DNA of 19,476 nucleotides from JALYNX01 sp044867525 (GTDB taxonomy: Bacteria; Actinomycetota; Acidimicrobiia; Spongiisociales; ZC4RG35): contig JBIOVB010000088.1 of the NCBI GenBank assembly GCA_044867525.1, forward strand, positions 1-19,476, given 5' to 3'. Positions 7,555 through 14,996 of the stretch are shown here, piece after piece; positions within the stretch are counted from its first letter, which is position 1, and every line of letters begins with the position of its first letter. A program made the translations under genes and the position numbers. The notes beneath the pieces are model-generated. The model had not been told where the DNA came from, searched no databases, and was given only the letters and a program-made list of their open reading frames with translations.

Positions 7555-8262
7555 CTAAGGAATCGACTCCAGCATTTCCGGCGGGAGTAGCAGGACCAGG
7601 GCTGCCAAGAGGTTGAATCCGGAGTGGATGAAGATCGCGGGCCCCAGCCTCCCGTGGCGCAGCGTCACCCAGGCAAGGACGCATCCGACGATGAACAGCT
7701 GGGGCAGCACCAGCAACCCGGCTTCCAGCATCCGGCTCGGATCGAGCCCGAGCACGTGAAATGAGGCGAACACCAATGCGGTGACGACTGTGATCACCCA
7801 ACGGCTTCGGCTTTGCATGGCCTTGAGCAGGACCCCACGGAAGGTGAGCTCTTCGGTGATTGGGGCCAGCACCACTGCCACCGCCACCGCGGCCATCCTT
7901 GCGGCCGGCGACTCCAGCCCGGCCAGCGCATTGCCCACCTCCTGGGCGGAATCTCCGTCCGGGAACAGGTAACGGGAGAGCGGGAGAAAGAGCACCGCGA
8001 GGGCGAGCTGGAGGAGAAGGCCGATCCCCAGGTACAGAGAATCCCGTCCCTGGACACTGAACCCGAGGTCGGGTTGGTCCTTGCGGCTCGAGATCCACCA
8101 GAGGACTCCGAGATGGCCCAGATATTGACCGGCCAGGCCAAGCACCAGGAGGAGCTCGTCCTCCCCGCCGGTGATCATGGTCGCCCAGAAGAAAATCGCC
8201 GCTCCGAGGAATCCGCCCAGGACCACGAGGATGAAGTCGACTACAGACCAGGCCTTGGGCAC
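7555..8262 (-). CDS. CPBP (Abi/CAAX) family intramembrane metalloprotease
   Basis: This 235-residue polytopic membrane protein carries the three CPBP catalytic signatures: EELTFRG (E137, E138, R142), FASFHVLG (H169) and HSGFNLLA (H213, N217). They lie in hydrophobic helices, as in the Rce1-like glutamate intramembrane protease family. At least six hydrophobic segments are visible. The length is typical of bacterial CPBP proteins, whose substrates are mostly unknown; self-immunity to bacteriocins and membrane-protein processing are known roles in the family. Nothing nearby looks like a bacteriocin. The GTG start gives MPKAWSVVDF followed directly by a hydrophobic helix. The 75-base region upstream is shared divergently with the guaB3 promoter. 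Confidence 0.88.
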   Translation of the reverse strand: MPKAWSVVDFILVVLGGFLGAAIFFWATMITGGEDELLLVLGLAGQYLGHLGVLWWISSRKDQPDLGFSVQGRDSLYLGIGLLLQLALAVLFLPLSRYLFPDGDSAQEVGNALAGLESPAARMAAVAVAVVLAPITEELTFRGVLLKAMQSRSRWVITVVTALVFASFHVLGLDPSRMLEAGLLVLPQLFIVGCVLAWVTLRHGRLGPAIFIHSGFNLLAALVLLLPPEMLESIP

Positions 8263-8276
8263 GGGCGCGCAGCCTA

Positions 8277-8330
8277 CTGACTAGGCCCGAACCTCCACTG
8301 TTACCCTGGCAAGGGAGCGTCGTCGGAGGT
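8277..8330 (+). promoter_or_regulatory. guaB3-guaA promoter candidate and Shine-Dalgarno site
   Basis: In the divergent gap before guaB3, CTGACT (8277-8282, 4 of 6 matches to TTGACA) and TACCCT (8302-8307, TAnnnT type) are 19 bases apart and could form the promoter. The -35 candidate falls in a small inverted repeat, GCCTA (8272-8276) and TAGGC (8282-8286). GGAGGT at 8325-8330 is the best Shine-Dalgarno sequence seen in the window. It stands 7 bases before the TTG at 8338 and decides that start. No riboswitch-like structure is evident in the roughly 30-base leader. Confidence 0.45.
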
Positions 8331-8337
8331 TGACCAA

Positions 8338-9495
8338 TTGGAAATCGACATCGGCATCGGCAAGGCGGGGAGACAGGCTTTTGGCTTCGACGACATAGCG
8401 ATCGTCCCTTCCCGGCGGACAAGGGACCCCGACGACGTCGACATCTCATGGCAACTCGATGCCTTCCGGTTCCCGCTGCCCATGATGGGCTCCGCGATGG
8501 ACAGCGCGATCAGCCCGGCAACAGCCGTTGTCATCGGCAAGCTGGGAGGACTGGCCGTCCTCAACCTCGAGGGCCTCTGGACCCGCTATCCCGACCCCCA
8601 GCCCTATTTCGATGAGATCGCAGAGCTTCCCAAGGAGAAGGCGACGCTTCGAATGCAGGAGATCTACCTGGAGCCGGTCGATCCCGACCTGATCGGGCAG
8701 AGGGTCTCCGAGGTCAAGGCCGCAGGTGTGGTGACCGCGGCCAGCCTCACGCCGCAGAGGGTCCGTGCCTGGGCCCCACACGCATTGGCCGCCAGCCTCG
8801 ACGTCCTGGTCATCCAGGGCACCGTGGTTTCAGCCGAGCACGTGTCGAGCAGGGAAGAACCGCTCAACCTCAAGGAGTACATCGCCAATTGCGAGGCACC
8901 GGTGATAGTCGGCGGGTGCGCCAGCTATTCGACGGCACTGCATCTGATGCGAACCGGCGCGGTTGGGGTCCTGGTCGGCGTCGGTCCCGGGGCGGCCTGC
9001 ACCACCCGTGCCGTTCTCGGCGTCGGCGTTCCCCAGGCGACAGCGATCGCCGACGCAGCCGGAGCGAGGATCCGGTATCTCGACGAAACCGGGCGCTATG
9101 TCCAGGTCATCGCCGACGGCGGGATGCGCACCGGGGGTGATGTCGCCAAGGCGATCGCATGCGGGGCCGATGCGGTGATGATCGGCTCTCCGCTGGCGTC
9201 GGCCACCGAGGCGCCCGGCCGGGGCTACCACTGGGGGATGGCGACGTTCCACCCCACGCTTCCCCGCGGTGCCCGGGTCGAAGTAGGCGATCGGGGGACG
9301 CTTGCCGAGATACTGGTTGGCCCTGCCCACGAGAACGACGGCCGGCTCAATCTGTTCGGGGGTCTCACCATGTCGATGGCGACCACCGGCTACTCCGACG
9401 TCAAGGAGTTCCAAAAGGCTGAAGTGATGATCGCCCCCTCCCTGCAGACCGAGGGCAAGTCCCTGCAACGCTCGCAGCGGGTCGGGATGGGATGA
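8338..9495 (+). CDS. guaB3: GuaB3-family IMP dehydrogenase-related protein
   Basis: This is a 385-residue IMPDH/GMP-reductase-fold barrel enzyme without the CBS pair that interrupts classical GuaB. IGIGKAGRQAFGFDDIAIVP (residues 5-24) followed by SRRTRDPDDVD is the characteristic GuaB3 N terminus. The catalytic loop GVGPGAACTTRAVLG carries the nucleophilic cysteine C221 (ACTTR). IADGGMRTGGDVAKAIACGA (258-277) is the phosphate-binding region, followed by AVMIGSPLA. The family acts in guanine nucleotide interconversion; cyanobacterial GuaB3 has been reported to act as a GMP reductase, so 'IMP dehydrogenase' should not be assumed. The TTG start is supported by GGAGGT seven bases upstream and by the family N terminus. 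Its stop overlaps the guaA start by 4 bp (ATGA), so the two are co-translated. A classical guaB is presumably elsewhere. Confidence 0.93.
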   Translation: MEIDIGIGKAGRQAFGFDDIAIVPSRRTRDPDDVDISWQLDAFRFPLPMMGSAMDSAISPATAVVIGKLGGLAVLNLEGLWTRYPDPQPYFDEIAELPKEKATLRMQEIYLEPVDPDLIGQRVSEVKAAGVVTAASLTPQRVRAWAPHALAASLDVLVIQGTVVSAEHVSSREEPLNLKEYIANCEAPVIVGGCASYSTALHLMRTGAVGVLVGVGPGAACTTRAVLGVGVPQATAIADAAGARIRYLDETGRYVQVIADGGMRTGGDVAKAIACGADAVMIGSPLASATEAPGRGYHWGMATFHPTLPRGARVEVGDRGTLAEILVGPAHENDGRLNLFGGLTMSMATTGYSDVKEFQKAEVMIAPSLQTEGKSLQRSQRVGMG

Positions 9496-11039
9496 CAGCC
9501 CCGCCGGTCGGCGATCAAAGCGTGCTGGTGCTGGACTTCGGGGCTCAGTACGCACAATTGATCGCACGCCGGGTCCGGGAGGCGCACGTCCACTCCGAGA
9601 TCGTCCCCAGAGACATCTCGCTGGCAGAGATCCGCGAGCGGCGGCCGGCAGGGCTCATCCTCTCCGGAGGCCCGGCGTCGGTGTATGCCGATGATGCTTA
9701 TCGCATCGACCCCGGCGTCTTCCAACTTGGGATCCCCGTGCTCGGGTTGTGCTACGGGCATCAGCTGCTGGCTGACATCGCGGGCGGCGAGGTCGCCAAC
9801 ACCGGAAGCGGCGAGTACGGGAGTACGACGCTAGATGTCACCGCCAACTCGGTCCTGTTCAAGGGCCTGCCCTCGATTCAGACGGTGTGGATGTCACACC
9901 AGGACCAGGTGATGACGGCACCGGAGGGTTTCCGGGTGGTCGCCACCACCTCGGGCTCCGCCGTTGCGGCCATGGAGGATTCGGAGAACCGACTCTATGG
10001 AGTCCAGTTTCACCCCGAGGTCGCCCACACCCCGAGAGGCAACGAGATCCTCAAGGCCTTCCTCTACGAAGTCTGCGAGGCCTCGCCGACGTGGACCTCC
10101 CATTCGATCATCGAGTCCCAGATCGCCGCGGTCCGTTCCCGGGTTGGGTCATCCAAGGTGGTGTGCGGGCTCTCCGGCGGTGTCGACTCAGCGGTGGCCG
10201 CAGCGCTGGTTCACGCCGCAGTCGGCGACCAACTGACATGCATCTTCGTCGATCACGGCCTGCTCCGAGCCGGTGAGGCCGAGCAGGTGGAGTCGACTTT
10301 CAGGTCTCATTTCGCGGTCGAGTTGATCCACGTCAAGGCCGAGGATCGATTCCTCGAGGCCCTCGCCGGAGTCACCGATCCCGAGAAGAAGCGACGCATC
10401 ATCGGTGAGCTGTTCATCCGGGTGTTCGAGGAAGCTGCCGCCTCGGTGGGAGATGCCGGTTTCCTGGTCCAGGGCACTCTGTATCCCGATGTTGTGGAAT
10501 CGGGATCGGCCTCGGCGGCGACGATCAAGACCCATCACAACGTGGGCGGCCTCCCCGACGACATGACATTCGAGCTCGTCGAGCCACTCCGCGACCTGTT
10601 CAAGGACGAGGTGCGTGCGGTGGGTGAGGAGCTCGGGCTACCCGAGGAAATCGTGTGGCGCCAGCCTTTCCCCGGACCCGGCCTTGCGGTGCGGGTGATC
10701 GGCGAGGTGACCCGAGAGCGCCTGGACCTGCTCCGCGCCGCCGATCACATCGTGCTCGAGGAGATCCGCCGGGCGGGCCTCTATCGCGAGATCTGGCAGG
10801 CCTTCGGCGTGCTTCCGGCGATACGGACCGTGGGAGTCCAGGGAGATGGCCGCACTTATGCCTACCCGTTGATTCTGCGGGCGGTGACTTCGGACGACGC
10901 GATGACCGCCGATTGGGCGAGGCTCCCGTATGAGTTGCTGGAGCGGATATCGAATCGGGTGATCAACGAGGTCCCAGGGATCAATCGGGTGGCATACGAC
11001 ATCTCTTCGAAGCCGCCGGCCACCATCGAGTGGGAGTGA
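9492..11039 (+). CDS. guaA: GMP synthase (glutamine-hydrolysing)
   Basis: GuaA converts XMP to GMP with glutamine and ATP. The 515-residue protein is the complete fused bacterial form. The class I glutamine amidotransferase domain has DFGAQYAQLIARRVRE (15-30), LSGGPASVY, nucleophile C87 in GLCYGHQ, and H174/E176 in HPEVAHT. The ATP pyrophosphatase domain has the P-loop LSGGVDSAVAAALV (227-240) and FVDHGLLR. The C-terminal dimerisation domain ends with DISSKPPATIEWE, the standard GuaA terminus. The ATG overlaps the guaB3 stop (ATGA at 9492-9495), which indicates translational coupling and matched expression of the two guanine-nucleotide enzymes. No frameshift or missing catalytic residue is seen. 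Confidence 0.98.
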   Translation: MTAPPVGDQSVLVLDFGAQYAQLIARRVREAHVHSEIVPRDISLAEIRERRPAGLILSGGPASVYADDAYRIDPGVFQLGIPVLGLCYGHQLLADIAGGEVANTGSGEYGSTTLDVTANSVLFKGLPSIQTVWMSHQDQVMTAPEGFRVVATTSGSAVAAMEDSENRLYGVQFHPEVAHTPRGNEILKAFLYEVCEASPTWTSHSIIESQIAAVRSRVGSSKVVCGLSGGVDSAVAAALVHAAVGDQLTCIFVDHGLLRAGEAEQVESTFRSHFAVELIHVKAEDRFLEALAGVTDPEKKRRIIGELFIRVFEEAAASVGDAGFLVQGTLYPDVVESGSASAATIKTHHNVGGLPDDMTFELVEPLRDLFKDEVRAVGEELGLPEEIVWRQPFPGPGLAVRVIGEVTRERLDLLRAADHIVLEEIRRAGLYREIWQAFGVLPAIRTVGVQGDGRTYAYPLILRAVTSDDAMTADWARLPYELLERISNRVINEVPGINRVAYDISSKPPATIEWE

Positions 11040-11077
11040 ATTCGGGCCCGACGGTTCATTCAGAGGGCACCGGGGCA

Positions 11078-11099
11078 TGCCGATAAGACCGTATCGGCA
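11078..11099. promoter_or_regulatory. Hairpin/dyad upstream of the CheA-like gene
   Basis: TGCCGATA (11078-11085) and its exact complement TATCGGCA (11092-11099) flank a 6-base loop, AGACCG. It sits in the 73-base gap between the guaA stop and the TTG at 11113, ending 13 bases before that start. No T-run follows, so a normal intrinsic terminator is unlikely. It may be an operator, or an RNA hairpin at the ribosome entry region of the kinase mRNA. Confidence 0.45.
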
Positions 11100-11112
11100 A
11101 GAGAACGTGTAG

Positions 11113-13110
11113 TTGGACCTCAACACCCCCGAGCTGACGCGCATCTTCCGCGAGGAACTGGATGAGAGGTCCGGTCGCCTCGTGGCTGGCGCGCGCGCCC
11201 TTGCCGACGAGACTCTGGATCCGGCCTGGATCCCTGACCTGGTCCGGGATGCTCACACCATCAAGGGCTCGGCCGGGCTCCTCGGCTATCAGACGATCCG
11301 CAACGTCGCCTCCCGCCTCGAGCAATTGTGGCGCCTGGTCGCAGACGGTCACGAGCACGACCCGGAGGTGGTCGCAGCCATGGAGTCGGCGGCGGGCTCG
11401 CTGCTCGACTCGACCTCCCGAGACCTCGAGTTGGAGCTCGGTGACCTCGCAAATCGGCTCACCGGGGGGATCGAGGCAACGAAGAGCGTTCCCGATGCGA
11501 TCCCGATCCGGAAGCCCGAGCCCGGAAGCCTCGGTGGGCTTCTCTCCGGCGTCTCGGAGACCCTGCTCGGGGGCGCCACCCGGGTCGACACCGGCGACCT
11601 GTATCGGCTGATCAATCGCATCGTCGAGGTCGCACTCGACACCGAAGCACTCGCCGATCTCGCCCTGGTCTCCATCGAGGGCTCCGACCCCTCGGTGATC
11701 CGCAGGTCGTGGCGGGGCCAACTGGAGCGGCTGAGCACCTCGATCGGTGACATCCAGGACCAGGCTGTGGCGCTGGCCAACGTCTCGTTCCGCGAAGCCG
11801 TGGCCACCTTTCCTCAGTTCGTCCGCTACCTGGGCAGGCGCATGGGCAAAGACGTCCGCTTCGAGATCATCGGCGACGATGTCCAGCTCGACCGCCAGAT
11901 CGTCGACTTGTTGCGTGAGCCACTACGCCACCTCCTGGTAAACGCGGTCGACCATGGGATCGAGGAGGCGGCCGATCGCGTCGCCGTCGGCAAGCCGGCG
12001 ACCGGAGTGGTCAGGATCGCGGCGCAAGAGGTCGCCGAGGGCATCGAGGTCTCGGTGTCGGACGACGGTGCAGGCATCGACTGGGACCTGGTGGCATCGA
12101 TTGCCGTCCGCAACGATCTCCCGTTCGACCTGTCACCGCTTCTCTTCCAGCCCGGATTCTCGACCAACGACACCGTCACCGACTTCTCCGGGACCGGAGA
12201 AGGGCTCGCTGCGGCGCGAGACTCCGTGGAGCGGGTGCACGGCGTGGTCCACATCGAGTCGGTGCGAGGGCAGGGGACCACCGTGACCATGACACTTCCC
12301 ATGTCGATGGTGCTCCAGAACGTGGTGGTGGTGGCTGCAGGCGACTTGTTCTGGGGTTTCCCCGAGACGTCGGTCGAGGCTGCCATGCCCCTGGCTCAGG
12401 CCGAGATCAAGAAGACCAAGGGGGGCCGGGAGCTCCACTTCGAGAGTGGGGCGATCCCATGTGTCTCCCTGTCCCAGGCAGTGGGCTCCGGTGACGACAC
12501 CGACGAGTCGGAGCTTCTCATCATGAATACCCGCCTCGGCCTGGTGGCGGTCACCGTGAGCGAGTTGATCGACCGCCGCCGGGTCGCGGTGAAGAACCTG
12601 GGCCCGATCCTCGAGGGCCCGGGACATGTCACGGGGGCAGCACTGCTTGGAGCCGGCGAGGTGCTGGTCGTGCTCGATCCCAACTTTCTCGGCGTGCTTG
12701 CCCGGCGGCGCCCTCGGGTGGTGGGGCGCAGGCCCAGGATCCTGGTTGTCGACGACTCAGCCGGTGTGCGACAGCTGCTCTCAGCCACCCTCAACGGTGC
12801 CGGGTTCGAGGTCAAGGTGGCCGGCGGGGCGCGGGATGCTCTCATCGCGATGGCCGATGGCGAATTCGACGCCATGGTCGTCGACTACTCGATGCCTCGA
12901 TCCAATGGGGTCGAGCTGGTGCGTGCGATGCGAGCCGCCGAGGTCAGGGTCCCGATCGTGATGGTCTCCGGTGTCGCCACCCAGGAAGAGAAGCGGGCGG
13001 CGTGGGAGGTCGGGGTAAACGCCTATCTCGACAAGTTCGACCTGCGTCAGGGGGTGCTCACCAGCACGCTGCGCCGGCTGATCGGCCTCGAGGACGTGGA
13101 TACCGCCTGA
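11113..13110 (+). CDS. CheA-like hybrid kinase (Hpt, HATPase, CheW-like, REC)
   Basis: The domains of this 665-residue protein, in order, are as follows. An N-terminal Hpt domain has phosphoacceptor H48 in AHTIKGSAGLLG. A poorly conserved linker/dimerisation region spans about 150-240. The CheA-type ATPase has the N box HLLVNAVDHGIE (N277, H281), G1 DDGAGID (317-323) and G2 FSGTGEGLAAAR (358-369). A CheW-like domain covers about 395-530. A receiver domain has D547/D548, phosphoacceptor D591 in VVDYSMP, S619 and K641. Histidine-to-receiver phosphotransfer within one protein is expected. It has no P2 CheY-binding domain, and its G2 box differs from the usual SGRGVGMDVV. No receptor, cheW, cheR, cheB or cheY lies nearby, so a role outside flagellar chemotaxis (surface motility, development or transcription) is likely but unproven. 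The TTG start fits the Hpt N terminus; the ribosome site is weak. Confidence 0.9.
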   Translation: MDLNTPELTRIFREELDERSGRLVAGARALADETLDPAWIPDLVRDAHTIKGSAGLLGYQTIRNVASRLEQLWRLVADGHEHDPEVVAAMESAAGSLLDSTSRDLELELGDLANRLTGGIEATKSVPDAIPIRKPEPGSLGGLLSGVSETLLGGATRVDTGDLYRLINRIVEVALDTEALADLALVSIEGSDPSVIRRSWRGQLERLSTSIGDIQDQAVALANVSFREAVATFPQFVRYLGRRMGKDVRFEIIGDDVQLDRQIVDLLREPLRHLLVNAVDHGIEEAADRVAVGKPATGVVRIAAQEVAEGIEVSVSDDGAGIDWDLVASIAVRNDLPFDLSPLLFQPGFSTNDTVTDFSGTGEGLAAARDSVERVHGVVHIESVRGQGTTVTMTLPMSMVLQNVVVVAAGDLFWGFPETSVEAAMPLAQAEIKKTKGGRELHFESGAIPCVSLSQAVGSGDDTDESELLIMNTRLGLVAVTVSELIDRRRVAVKNLGPILEGPGHVTGAALLGAGEVLVVLDPNFLGVLARRRPRVVGRRPRILVVDDSAGVRQLLSATLNGAGFEVKVAGGARDALIAMADGEFDAMVVDYSMPRSNGVELVRAMRAAEVRVPIVMVSGVATQEEKRAAWEVGVNAYLDKFDLRQGVLTSTLRRLIGLEDVDTA

Positions 13111-13134
13111 GCATTGGCGACAAGCCGGTGGGCC

Positions 13135-13917
13135 TCAGGTTCGCCGCGCCAGGATGGCAGTCCTGCGGATCCAGCCCTTCTCGACCGCAGCCAGGCCGTT
13201 ACGGCGGCGATGCTGACGCTCCTCGAACTCCTCCTTTCCGAGGAGGGAACTGAGTTCGGAGGAGGCGGTCTCCCATTCCCGTTGCCAGGCGGCCAGCGTC
13301 TGGTAGTACCCGTCCGTGACATCGGTTTGTTCGACCACCGTGAATCCGGCATTCGACACCAGGTCCGGATACGGTGCCGGGGCGGCCACATGGTCCGGTG
13401 CCGAGGCGAGGGCCTCGTCACGCGAAGCGACGCTCAATCCGTCGACCAATTCGATCACGAAGAACATGAGCCGCCCGCCGGGCTTCAGCACCCTTCGACT
13501 CTCACCGAGCGCGGCGTGTTTCTCCGGCAGGCAACACAAGACATCGGAGTGAGTGACTACGTCGAAGACCAGGTCTGGAAAGGGAAGCCTCTGGGCCGAG
13601 GTGGTGATGGCAGGAGTGTCCAAGCCCTCGTGGCGAATTCTCCGCATCGCAACCTGGACGCCCTCGTGTGAGAGATCGGTGAGGATGGCTCGGCAACCGG
13701 TCGTCCGGCTGAGATAGAGCCCGGGCCAACCGGCGCCACTTCCGATGTCGAGCAAGACGTCTCCAGGACCGAGGTCGAGCCGACGAGCGAGCTGATCGGC
13801 CTGCTCCCGGGTGGTGAAGCTGGTGGCGCCGTAGTCGCAACCGATGACCTGGAGCTCGGCGCGCCGCATCGCGGGATGCTCGACAACCGTGTAGCGCTGG
13901 TTGAAATCGATGGTCAC
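13135..13917 (-). CDS. Class I SAM-dependent methyltransferase
   Basis: This is a Rossmann-fold methyltransferase. Motif I is VLLDIGSGAGWPGLYLS (glycines about residues 59-63), with the acidic end of strand 2 in ILTDLS. Motif IV is FDVVTHSDVLCCLP, followed by RRVLKPGGRLMFFVIE (post-motif II). The C-terminal part has no distinctive signature, so the substrate is unknown; small molecules or lipids are most likely for this type-11-like architecture. I place the start at the GTG at 13917, giving MTIDFNQRYTVVEHPAM and about 260 residues. An ATG at 13989 would add 24 poorly structured residues and cannot be excluded. The gene is convergent with the CheA-like gene (24 bp apart) and divergent from the second histidine kinase. 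A functional link to either is not shown. Confidence 0.85.
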   Translation of the reverse strand: MTIDFNQRYTVVEHPAMRRAELQVIGCDYGATSFTTREQADQLARRLDLGPGDVLLDIGSGAGWPGLYLSRTTGCRAILTDLSHEGVQVAMRRIRHEGLDTPAITTSAQRLPFPDLVFDVVTHSDVLCCLPEKHAALGESRRVLKPGGRLMFFVIELVDGLSVASRDEALASAPDHVAAPAPYPDLVSNAGFTVVEQTDVTDGYYQTLAAWQREWETASSELSSLLGKEEFEERQHRRRNGLAAVEKGWIRRTAILARRT

Positions 13918-14037
13918 AGGGCATTCTCGGCTCCCGCCGATGGACGCGTCAACCGCTGCGGAGCTCGCTGCGGGCGATTGGCATGACATCGGGCTCGACT
14001 TCAGGCACCATCAGGATCACCCGATAAACAATGACGG

Positions 14038-14949
14038 ATGTTTGACCAGCTCACTGTTCCTCAGGTGCTGGCCTACCTTCTCCCGGCGGTGGGCGTGGCA
14101 TGTGTCATCTGGGCCCTTGCCATCACGAGGCAGGGTCGTCAGCGGGAGCGCGAGGTGGTCCGGCTCTCCGAGGAAGCGCACAGGATCAAGAACGACTTCG
14201 TGGCGATGGTCAGCCACGAGCTGCGCACGCCTCTCACGTCGATCGCAGGGTTCGCCGACACCCTCGTCGAGTCGTGGCATGAGCTGCCGGATGACGAAGT
14301 CGACGAGTTCCTCAATATCATCAATCGCCAGGCGATCTACCTCGGCGACCTGGTCGAGGATGTTTTGGTCATCCCTCGGCTCGAAGCCGACCGCCTCAGG
14401 TTCCAGCCCGAGCTGTTCGACCTGGGGGACCTGATCGAGGACGTCGCCAAGATGGTGTTCCCCAATGGCGGCAAGAAGACCTCTCTTGTCTCCCTCCCCG
14501 ATGGGGTGCGAGTCAAAGCGGACCGTCGTCGCGTGCAGCAGGTGATCCGCAACCTGATGGAAAACGCCCGCAAGTACGGCGGCGACCAGATCATGGTCGA
14601 AGGCTTCGTGATGGGAGACCAGTACCTGATCATCATCTCCGACAACGGCCCTGGCGTTCCCGACGAGGAGACGCAGAAGGTCTTCGAGAACTTCGAGCAG
14701 CTTTCCAAGGGCGACGCCCGGGAAGCCACAGGAATCGGGCTCGGCCTGCCCATCGCACGCCGGTTGGCTCGGGCCATGGGTGGGGAGGTTTGGTACGAGC
14801 GGCGGTTCCCAACCGGCGCCCGCTTTTGTTACAGCCTGCCCTTGCGCCGGCGGACCGTGGTCGGAGAGGACGGGCGCCCCGAGATCGTCGACGACGACCC
14901 GAGCCAGGCCGAGGTCGATATCGGCGAGCCGGTGTTTCCTTCGATCTGA
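14038..14949 (+). CDS. Histidine kinase with one TM helix and no sensor domain
   Basis: This compact 303-residue kinase has a single hydrophobic helix (about 9-29), a basic/coiled linker (30-50), HisKA with H60 in MVSHELRTPLTSIAGFADTL, the N box RNLMENARKYGG (N172, N176), G1 DNGPGVP (202-208) and G2 GIGLGLPIARRLARAMGG (232-249). An acidic 30-residue tail follows. It has no extracytoplasmic sensor, HAMP, PAS or GAF domain, so any signal must come through the TM helix, a partner protein or the tail. Its kinase core resembles that of the 3612-5411 protein in motif wording, but the sensor parts differ. No response regulator adjoins it. The ATG has no Shine-Dalgarno and follows an AT-rich patch (GATAAACAAT, near 14023-14032) that may be its promoter. 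It is divergent from the methyltransferase. Confidence 0.88.
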   Translation: MFDQLTVPQVLAYLLPAVGVACVIWALAITRQGRQREREVVRLSEEAHRIKNDFVAMVSHELRTPLTSIAGFADTLVESWHELPDDEVDEFLNIINRQAIYLGDLVEDVLVIPRLEADRLRFQPELFDLGDLIEDVAKMVFPNGGKKTSLVSLPDGVRVKADRRRVQQVIRNLMENARKYGGDQIMVEGFVMGDQYLIIISDNGPGVPDEETQKVFENFEQLSKGDAREATGIGLGLPIARRLARAMGGEVWYERRFPTGARFCYSLPLRRRTVVGEDGRPEIVDDDPSQAEVDIGEPVFPSI

Positions 14950-14964
14950 TCACAACGTTGTGAT
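14949..14964. promoter_or_regulatory. Perfect 16-bp palindromic operator candidate before pcrA
   Basis: ATCACAACGTTGTGAT is identical on both strands. It begins at the last base of the preceding kinase stop codon and lies in the 47-base gap before pcrA. Its right half contains TTGTGA (14958-14963), the candidate -35 box, so a bound protein would block or reposition RNA polymerase. The length, perfect symmetry and central CG resemble LacI/GalR-type operators (for example PurR boxes, which also centre on AACGTT). It is not the actinobacterial LexA box (GAAC-N4-GTTC type). Confidence 0.55.
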
Positions 14965-14988
14965 TCAGTCGGGTCGGGCCGGTACCAT
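14958..14988 (+). promoter_or_regulatory. pcrA promoter, probably giving a leaderless mRNA
   Basis: TACCAT (14983-14988) fits the TAnnnT -10 consensus and ends 8 bases before the ATG at 14997, so transcription would start at or next to the start codon. TTGTGA (14958-14963) is a possible -35 box at 19-base spacing and overlaps the palindrome at 14949-14964. No Shine-Dalgarno precedes the ATG, which agrees with leaderless translation. Confidence 0.5.
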
Positions 14989-14996
14989 CGCCCCAG

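Noticed and set aside
13918..13989. 24-residue N-terminal extension of the methyltransferase to an ATG at 13989
   Set aside because: The added residues are Ala/Ser-rich and unlike a methyltransferase N terminus; the GTG at 13917 is preferred, though not proven.
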